This document shows positions 35,325-41,106 of a DNA stretch of 41,106 nt, one piece after another. The first letter of the stretch is position 1. The number at the start of each line of letters is the position of its first letter. The notes beneath the pieces were generated by a model. The model saw nothing but the letters and a program-made list of their open reading frames with translations. It searched no databases and was not told the DNA's origin. A program made the position numbers and the translations under genes. The DNA comes from Thermoplasmata archaeon (GTDB lineage Archaea; Thermoplasmatota; Thermoplasmata; Lutacidiplasmatales; UBA184), in assembly GCA_022749935.1 (NCBI GenBank), contig JAKIWQ010000002.1:66480-107585 (forward strand). Direction: 5' to 3'.

Positions 35325-37196
35325 TCAGGGTGGGGGGCGGGCGTGGAACCGGGCGAGGGCACGGTGGAGCGCTTCCGCGACGTCCTTCCCGTCTCGGCGA
35401 CCCCGGACCTCGCGCATCATGTCGCCCATGAGCGGGGAGAACGCGGCCGCTCCGCGGTCGCGCACCATGCCCGCGTTCGCAGCGACCACGCGGTCGGCGA
35501 TCGAATCGAGATCCTCCAGCACCGGCCCGGCGAGGCCGGCCCGCTCGACCGCCGCATCCAGGGTCGGGGCGCCCGCCATCCACGCCGCGAGCACTCCGGG
35601 GATCCCCTCTTTGGAGAATTGACCCGACTCCGCGCCCCGGAGCAGCGCGTCCAACTGATCGAGAGAGAGTTCGACGTCCGACCCGCGGGGAGCGGCCGCG
35701 ACCGCCGCCGCGAGTTCCTGCGTGAGGAGCCGCGACACCGGGCCCGGCGATCGGCCCCGTCGGACCAGTTCCTCCAGAGTGCTCGCATCGCCGGCGGCCA
35801 CAAGCTGACGGACGAGATCGGGTGGAAGTTGGAACGTGGAGGCGAGTCGGTGGCGGAGGGTGGCCGGTCGTTCGGGTAGATGCGAGGACAGGTCCCGTAA
35901 ACGCTCCTCCGGCACGGCGACCGGAGGCACGTCGGTCTCCGGATACATGCGGTCCTTCCCGGCGAGCGGGCGCGAGTATCGGGTCCGTCCGTCCGGCAGC
36001 GGGTCCCGCGTCTCTCCGGGAATCCCCTCGAGGGCCGACCGGGCGCGCTCGGCCACACGTACCAGCGCGGCTTCGGCCCGTTCTCGCGTTGGGGCGACCA
36101 CGAGAACGAACGCGTCGGGCTCGTCCAGGCCGAGCGCCTCCCGAAGTCGGACCACCTCCGTCGTTCCGAGTCCGTGTCCGGGCAGTTCGTCCGAGTGAAG
36201 GAGGCCCCCGAGCCCCACCGCTCGAGCTTGGTCGGCGAGCTCCCGACCGAGCCGCTCCTCCGAAGCGTCGGACCCCCGAAGCATCCCGGCGAAGCCTCGA
36301 AGCGAAAGGGCCAGGATGACGCCCCGTTTCCCTGGGGCGCCCGCCAACGGCCCGGAAACCACGTCCGCGAGAAATTCGCCCACGTCCCGGATCTCGGCCG
36401 TCCGGGCGGTTACGCCCCGGCGGAGCAGCCGGTCGCGCAGGCGCAGAAGGGCCTCCTGGCGGGCGACCTCCCGGTCGGTGTACTCCCCGATCATGCGCAG
36501 CTCCTGGACTCCCTTGATCTCGATACGACGGCCCCCCTCGGTCGAGACATTCAGGTCCTCCCGAATCGTCCCGATCCCGCGGCGGACCCGTCCGGTGGAC
36601 CGGAGGAGGGCCCCGATCTCCTCGGCGACCTCGCGGGCCTCGAGGCCGCTGTGGATATCCGGGCCGGTGGCGATCTCGACCAACGGGATCCCGAGGCGGT
36701 CCAGCCGGTACGTGATCCCGTCCTTCGAGTCGGAGACCTTGCGCGCGGCGTCTTCCTCGAGGCAGATCGTATCGATGGCGTGACGACGCCCGCCGACATC
36801 GAGATGTCCGTCGGTTGCGATGAGCGCCGTGCGCTGAAATCCGGTGGTGTTCGACCCGTCGACGACGATCTTCCGCATGACCTCGACTTCGTCCACGGGC
36901 CGTGCCTCCAGCAAGAGCGCGAGCTGGAGGGCGGTGTCGAGCGCTTCCGGATTCAGGGCGTGCGGCGGTTCCTCGTCCATCTCGACGAGGCAGTTGGACG
37001 GACCCGATTCGTATCGGTACAGGAGTTCTCGCGACGCCTGAAGGGCCGCCGCGGGGTCGATGGCCCGGTTCTCGCCGCCCGACGCGCGCAGCCGCCGGGA
37101 GAAGGTCTGTCCGACCTCTTCGGAGAGTTCGGCCGGGCAGTCGCAGAAGAGCTTACTCATCGCGAGCTGCTGGTGGACCTCGAGGCCGACCTTCAC
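35325..37196 (-). CDS. gatE: Archaeal Glu-tRNA(Gln) amidotransferase subunit E
   Basis: VKVGLEVHQQLAMSKLFCDCPAELSEE, DGSNTTGFQRTALIATDG, PLVEIATGPDI, GTIREDLNVS, RYSRPLAGKDRMYPETDVPP. GTG start at 37196. Confidence 0.95.
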   Translation of the reverse strand: MKVGLEVHQQLAMSKLFCDCPAELSEEVGQTFSRRLRASGGENRAIDPAAALQASRELLYRYESGPSNCLVEMDEEPPHALNPEALDTALQLALLLEARPVDEVEVMRKIVVDGSNTTGFQRTALIATDGHLDVGGRRHAIDTICLEEDAARKVSDSKDGITYRLDRLGIPLVEIATGPDIHSGLEAREVAEEIGALLRSTGRVRRGIGTIREDLNVSTEGGRRIEIKGVQELRMIGEYTDREVARQEALLRLRDRLLRRGVTARTAEIRDVGEFLADVVSGPLAGAPGKRGVILALSLRGFAGMLRGSDASEERLGRELADQARAVGLGGLLHSDELPGHGLGTTEVVRLREALGLDEPDAFVLVVAPTRERAEAALVRVAERARSALEGIPGETRDPLPDGRTRYSRPLAGKDRMYPETDVPPVAVPEERLRDLSSHLPERPATLRHRLASTFQLPPDLVRQLVAAGDASTLEELVRRGRSPGPVSRLLTQELAAAVAAAPRGSDVELSLDQLDALLRGAESGQFSKEGIPGVLAAWMAGAPTLDAAVERAGLAGPVLEDLDSIADRVVAANAGMVRDRGAAAFSPLMGDMMREVRGRRDGKDVAEALHRALARFHARPPP

Positions 37197-38509
37197 GGGG
37201 ACGCTTCCCCGGTGTGTCGGTCGAGAAACTCCTCGGCCCGTGGCGCCCGGAGGAGTTCGGTGACCCCGTCGGGCGTGACAGCGTGCCCGAGCGCCCACAC
37301 CATCTTCGCGTACGCGGTCTCGGGAAGGAGGTCGTCCAGGAAGACGACTCCGGCGTGGAGGAGCTCGCGCCCGGTGGCGTACACGTACGGGTCGGCGCGA
37401 CCCCCGAGGCATTGCGTCGTCATCGCGACCACGACGCCGCGACCGATTGCCTCTCGGATCCAGGGTAGGTGCGTCGAGCTGACGTGCCCGAGGCCCGTCC
37501 CCGCCAGGACGACGCCTCGGAGGTCCTGGACGAACCCCGCCGCGCGCTCGGGCTGGAGGCCCGGATAGAACCAGAGCAATCCGGCGTGCGTGTCGAGCGG
37601 TCCGTCGCAGCGAGCCGGGCCGACGGCCGGAGGGCGCACACTGGATCCGAGCGTAAAGACTTCCCCCTCCAACCAGCCGATCGGCGGACCATTCCGGCTC
37701 TCGAACGCGTCGCGTCGGCTCGAGTGCATCTTGCGGACCCAGTTTCCCCGGTGGACGGCGAACCGAGTGTCGGACAGACCGGCATGCATGAGCACGACCA
37801 CTTCGCCGATCCCGCCGTTCCGTGCGACCTGGACGGCCGCATCGAGATTCGAGGGTCCGTCCGAGGAGGGCCGGTCCGGCGATCGCTGGGCCCCCACGAG
37901 GACGACGGGTCCGGGGAGGTTGACGAGGAGAAAGCTGAGCGCGGCCGCGGTGAACCCGAGGGTATCCGTCCCGTGCGCGATCACGACGCCGACGGCCCCA
38001 GCGTGAAACGATTCCACCACCTTCTCTCCGAGCTCCGCCCAATCCTCGGGACGGAACTCTTCGCTCAGCCGGTCGAACACCGGCACGATGCGGACCGGCC
38101 CGCGGTGCTGCAGCTCCGGGTAGAAGGCAAGGATTTCCGCCTCGCCCTTGACGGGGCGGACCCCTCCGGTTTCGTAGTCGACCCGGGAGGCGATCGTTCC
38201 GCCCGTCGTTAGCAGGGCGACCCAAGCTCCGGAAGGCGCCGTGGGAAGGGGAACGGTTCCATCGACGTTCGACAACCGGGTCGGCGCGGCTTCTTCGACG
38301 ATCCGGAAGGCAAAATCGCGACCGATCTTCAACCCGACGTTGTATCCGCTCGCGAGCTTCAGCTGGAGAACGCGGGCCCCGGAGAAGTCGTGGTGCGGGA
38401 CGATGGTCCCGCGCCACGTGGAGCCTCCCGCGTCGGAAATTTCCACGCGCCGGCCCATCGGGAGCACGGCGAGTTCGGGCCACGGGTCCCGTCGATCCGG
38501 ATCGAGCAT
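37193..38509 (-). CDS. gatD: Archaeal Glu-tRNA(Gln) amidotransferase subunit D (asparaginase-like)
   Basis: VALLTTGGTIASRVDYETGGVRP, VIAHGTDTLGFTAAALSFLL, VLVGAQRSPDRPSSDGPSNL, GTGLGHVSSTHLPWI; 4-nt overlap with gatE. Confidence 0.95.
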   Translation of the reverse strand: MLDPDRRDPWPELAVLPMGRRVEISDAGGSTWRGTIVPHHDFSGARVLQLKLASGYNVGLKIGRDFAFRIVEEAAPTRLSNVDGTVPLPTAPSGAWVALLTTGGTIASRVDYETGGVRPVKGEAEILAFYPELQHRGPVRIVPVFDRLSEEFRPEDWAELGEKVVESFHAGAVGVVIAHGTDTLGFTAAALSFLLVNLPGPVVLVGAQRSPDRPSSDGPSNLDAAVQVARNGGIGEVVVLMHAGLSDTRFAVHRGNWVRKMHSSRRDAFESRNGPPIGWLEGEVFTLGSSVRPPAVGPARCDGPLDTHAGLLWFYPGLQPERAAGFVQDLRGVVLAGTGLGHVSSTHLPWIREAIGRGVVVAMTTQCLGGRADPYVYATGRELLHAGVVFLDDLLPETAYAKMVWALGHAVTPDGVTELLRAPRAEEFLDRHTGEASP

Positions 38510-38594
38510 CGAGCCGGTTCCGCCGTCCCCCGGCGCTCGGGAGCGCGCCGCGTAATAAAGTGTGGCGCGGACCGTCCCGTTTCAGACCCCGCGG

Positions 38595-38602
38595 CTTTTA
38601 TA
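38595..38602 (+). promoter_or_regulatory. TATA-like box for tRNA-Arg
   Basis: GCTTTTATAGAG in GC-rich context ~55 nt before the tRNA 5' end. Confidence 0.55.
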
Positions 38603-38651
38603 GAGAACCCCGCTCGCCGCTGACGGGAAACCACCGAGAGACCGGATGGAT

Positions 38652-38760
38652 GCCCGTGTGGGGTAGCTACGGACGCGGGGCACACACCCCGGCCCGCTGC
38701 AATGGATTATCCTAGAGGCCTGCGGAGCCTCAGACCTGGGTTCGAATCCCAGCACGGGCG
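38652..38760 (+). tRNA. tRNA-Arg (anticodon GCG) interrupted by a 34-nt D-loop intron at 38669-38702
   Basis: Acceptor GCCCGTG (38652-38658)/CACGGGC (38753-38759)+G; anticodon arm GAGGC-CTGCGGA-GCCTC; T-arm CTGGG-TTCGAAT-CCCAG. Removing 38669-38702 gives GTAGCT/TGGATTATCC with A20, C35 and G73. Confidence 0.9.
38669..38702 (+). other. Predicted noncanonical tRNA intron (position 17/17a), related to the tRNA-Pro intron
   Basis: ACGGACGCGGGGCACACACCCCGGCCCGCTGCAA; 25/34 identical to the tRNA-Pro intron. Exon G12-U13-A14-G15 pairs with intron CUGC; bulges CU|A and AA|U. Confidence 0.82.
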
Positions 38761-38813
38761 TTACCCTCCCCCTAACGAATACCATTATTAAGTCGTCGAC
38801 GCTGTCCTCGTTT

Positions 38814-40193
38814 GTGTCCGCCCGCGAAGCGACTCGTAAGGAGCCCCGTAGAGCCCATCGGCCCGAGAAGAAACCGTCTGCAAAGGTCGGACGTGAACGA
38901 CACCGGCATCTGCTCGACGACCCTCGGGTGAAGGGCTGGTACGACGAGAGGGCGCTCCGTTCGCGTCTTTCGGCGGACACTTACCTTCGCCAGCTTGGCG
39001 GATTATGCGAGCGTCTGAAGCTTGATCCCGAGGAACTTTCGAAGCTCGCAACGAAAGACCCGGACAGGCTCCACGACCTTCTCGTAAAGTTCGCTGCGGA
39101 CCTCAAGTCGGAGGAGCGGCTCGATTCGTACATCGCGAAGGTCTTTGATGGCCTGCGGTCCTGGCTCCGCGCGCGGCGGGTGGAGTTCGACCAGTTCCCC
39201 CGGTTGAGCCCGGTGCGCGGCGTCTCGCTTGAGAACGAAGTCGTTCCGTCCCCGGACGAGCTTCGCGCTGTCCTCTACAACTCCGGGATGTCTTTCCGGG
39301 GGCGCTCGAGCGCGTTGTTCATGGCTCATGCCGGTCTCCGTCCCGGCGTCCTTGGAACTTACCAGGCACTGGATGGCCTGCGGCTCGGCGATATCCCGGA
39401 CCTCAAGCTTGGGAAGGTTCCGGCGTTTTCAGAGCTACCTTTCTCGATCCGAGTGCCCGCTCGACTCTCGAAGACTCGAAAGCTCTACACCACCTTCGGG
39501 ACAACCGAGCTGGGGGAGACGTTCTTGGCATACCTTCGGGAGAGGGTTGAGCGAGGAGAGAAGCTCGGAGCCGACTCCCCAGTAATCGCAGCCAATCCGC
39601 TTGGCATGGCCCGCGGGTACGCGAAGGACACGGGTTTCCTCACAACGAAGGGGATCGTCATGGAGTTGCGTGAAACCCTGAAGGGCCGCGCACCGGAGGG
39701 GAAGCGTCTACGTCCGTACGTCCTTCGGTGCTACGCATCAACCCGCCTCCTCCTGGCGGAGGCATCGAGTAAGATTCCACGAGACTTGCGAGAGAGCATC
39801 CTCGGGCACGACACCGGCGGCGCTGCAGCCCGTTACCACGTCGGAAAGACCTGGGGGCCCGAGCTGCTGAAGGAGGCGCGCGCATCGTTCAAACGTGCGG
39901 AGACATTCCTCACTACGAACGCGGTGATCGAGTCCAACGAAGGCGGCAACCGTGTCCTCCGCGCCCTGATGGTCGTGAAGGGGATGGCTCCAACCGACGC
40001 GGACAAGGTTGACCTCGGGTCTATGACCGACCCGGAAATCCAAGAGCTGTTCCGGAAACTCGGGATCGGGGCTACGACTTCGAAGCGGTCCGAGAGGGCG
40101 TTCCCCGTCGACGATGTACCGAAGATGCTTGACGCCGGGTGGGAGTTCGTGGCACCCCTGAACGGGTCGATGGCGGTGCTTCGAAGCCCCTAA
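38814..40193 (+). CDS. Tyrosine recombinase/integrase of an integrative element
   Basis: Catalytic Arg in MAHAGLRPGVLGTYQAL, RPYVLRCYASTRLLLAEAS, LGHDTGGAAARYHVGK (H...Y). GTG start with ATTATTAA ~27 nt upstream; 54 nt from the tRNA-Arg 3' end. Confidence 0.8.
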   Translation: MSAREATRKEPRRAHRPEKKPSAKVGRERHRHLLDDPRVKGWYDERALRSRLSADTYLRQLGGLCERLKLDPEELSKLATKDPDRLHDLLVKFAADLKSEERLDSYIAKVFDGLRSWLRARRVEFDQFPRLSPVRGVSLENEVVPSPDELRAVLYNSGMSFRGRSSALFMAHAGLRPGVLGTYQALDGLRLGDIPDLKLGKVPAFSELPFSIRVPARLSKTRKLYTTFGTTELGETFLAYLRERVERGEKLGADSPVIAANPLGMARGYAKDTGFLTTKGIVMELRETLKGRAPEGKRLRPYVLRCYASTRLLLAEASSKIPRDLRESILGHDTGGAAARYHVGKTWGPELLKEARASFKRAETFLTTNAVIESNEGGNRVLRALMVVKGMAPTDADKVDLGSMTDPEIQELFRKLGIGATTSKRSERAFPVDDVPKMLDAGWEFVAPLNGSMAVLRSP

Positions 40194-40254
40194 CCCCCAT
40201 CGCTGATTTCTACCTCGCCGGGCGCTGATAAGGGACCAGTGGCTTGGCCGACGG

Positions 40255-41106
40255 GTGGCGAACCCCAGCGTATCCTTCGATAGCGCGTTGCGCCGGGGGA
40301 AAGCGCTATTCAATCGGCTCCACGGCCGGAGGTGGGACTACTCGCTCATCGGGTCTATGGTTGATGACCTCGACTGGGTATCGGCCGAATCTTCCGGTGA
40401 CCTTCAATGGCACTTCATGGTCACCGGCGGGTCGGTGGACAAAGAGACATCATTTGTCCGTGCCCCCGGGGGGAACGATCTCGCAGGCGACCTCTTGGAG
40501 GCGTGGTCGATAGCCTACCTGTGCGGCGGCGCGCTCGAGGGGGAGGCGAGGGCCGGACATGACATCTCACCTTACCGGACCGCCTGGACGCACTTGGTCG
40601 TCCTTCAAGATTGGGTGCTTGAATCGGTGAGAGCCGATCCCGATGTGGCGCACATTCCGATCCTTCGGAAGACCCGATTTCTTCGGGTCTCGCTCGACCG
40701 CATCAAGGTTGAATTCGGGTACGACTTTCGGTCAATTCCTTCGGTTGATTTCGAACACCCCCGCGAGGGTTGGCTCAGGGCGGGAATGATGCTCGGGGGC
40801 ATACCGCACCTCGCAGACGTTACGGGCTACATCCGGGACCAAGTCCTCCCGGGGAAGAGTCTATTGGCGAGCGTTTCGCTCGTCGACGAAAAGGGTAGGT
40901 CGGTCCCTTCAGTCCCTCGATCACGACCGTCCCCGTGTGGGCTGTGCTGGGTTGATAGTTCGTTAGGCAGGGAGCAAAAGTGCCCCTCGAACTGCATTTA
41001 CGGAGACTCGGGATCTCACAGCGGCCCTCAGGATTTCCGGTACACCTCCGAACGTCCTGACACACCCGCTACACGCGGGCCCGATGTAGCCCATTGGCTC
41101 TACGGC
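40255..41106 (+). CDS. Hypothetical element-encoded protein, open to the window end (missed by the ORF track for lack of a stop)
   Basis: 284 in-frame codons without stop from GTG 40255: VANPSVSFDSALRRGKALFNRLHGRRWDYSLIGSMVDDLDWVSAESSGDLQWHFMVTGG...PCGLCWVDSSLGREQKCPSNCIYGD...; CxxC...CxxxC possible zinc knuckle. Confidence 0.6.
   Translation, partial: MANPSVSFDSALRRGKALFNRLHGRRWDYSLIGSMVDDLDWVSAESSGDLQWHFMVTGGSVDKETSFVRAPGGNDLAGDLLEAWSIAYLCGGALEGEARAGHDISPYRTAWTHLVVLQDWVLESVRADPDVAHIPILRKTRFLRVSLDRIKVEFGYDFRSIPSVDFEHPREGWLRAGMMLGGIPHLADVTGYIRDQVLPGKSLLASVSLVDEKGRSVPSVPRSRPSPCGLCWVDSSLGREQKCPSNCIYGDSGSHSGPQDFRYTSERPDTPATRGPDVAHWLYG

Larger units (their letters stand above)
38761..41106. mobile_element. 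Left end of an integrative element at tRNA-Arg, truncated by the window
   Basis: Integrase immediately 3' of a tRNA gene, lower-GC and different codon flavour from 38.8 kb on, cargo ORF of no recognised family. The distal att copy is not in the window. Confidence 0.6.

Noticed and set aside
37197-38483. N-terminal extension of the gatE ORF to 38483
   Set aside because: The upstream part is an out-of-frame reading of gatD; GatE homology begins at VKVGLEVHQQ (GTG 37196).
40194-41106. Search for a duplicated tRNA-Arg 3' end as the distal att site
   Set aside because: No copy of TTCGAATCCCAGCACGGGCG seen after 38760; the element end must lie outside the window if it exists.
1-41106. CRISPR arrays, rRNA genes, insertion sequences with terminal repeats
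   Set aside because: No regularly spaced direct repeats, rRNA signatures or transposase-like ORFs recognised by eye.

Overview
This is a ~41 kb, GC-rich, gene-dense archaeal chromosomal window. Gene content suggests a Thermoplasmatota-like euryarchaeon, but that assignment is inference. It carries a mostly housekeeping set: SMC-ScpA-ScpB, PiT transporter, S53 peptidase, HIT, MEMO1, dCTP deaminase, LeuRS, QueE, G1P dehydrogenase, UPF0179, GT2, epimerase, HVO_0476-like Zn protein, NFACT/Rqc2, acyl-CoA dehydrogenase, Hel308, an Orc1/Cdc6-like ATPase, isocitrate/isopropylmalate dehydrogenase, YjbQ, MptE-like, FtsZ-SecE-Spt5-L11, HAD phosphatase, and GatE-GatD. The right end enters an integrative element (tyrosine recombinase plus an open ORF running off the window) abutting a tRNA-Arg gene. 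The strongest hidden signal is a pair of unlisted tRNA genes, tRNA-Pro(TGG) at 15740-15848 and tRNA-Arg(GCG) at 38652-38760. Each is 109 nt and each is interrupted at the same D-loop position (17/17a) by a related 34-nt intron that folds as a hairpin with a relaxed bulge-helix-bulge motif. Other points of interest are an Orc1/Cdc6 paralogue lacking the Walker A lysine next to an AT-rich dyad region, an Spt5 with a ~180-aa beta-rich N-terminal extension, an H1-like Lys/Pro/Ala-tailed protein, a membrane-anchored S53 peptidase with a C-terminal zinc ribbon, several palindromes in promoter positions, and convergent coding overlaps. All family calls come from motif reading only; no searches were run.
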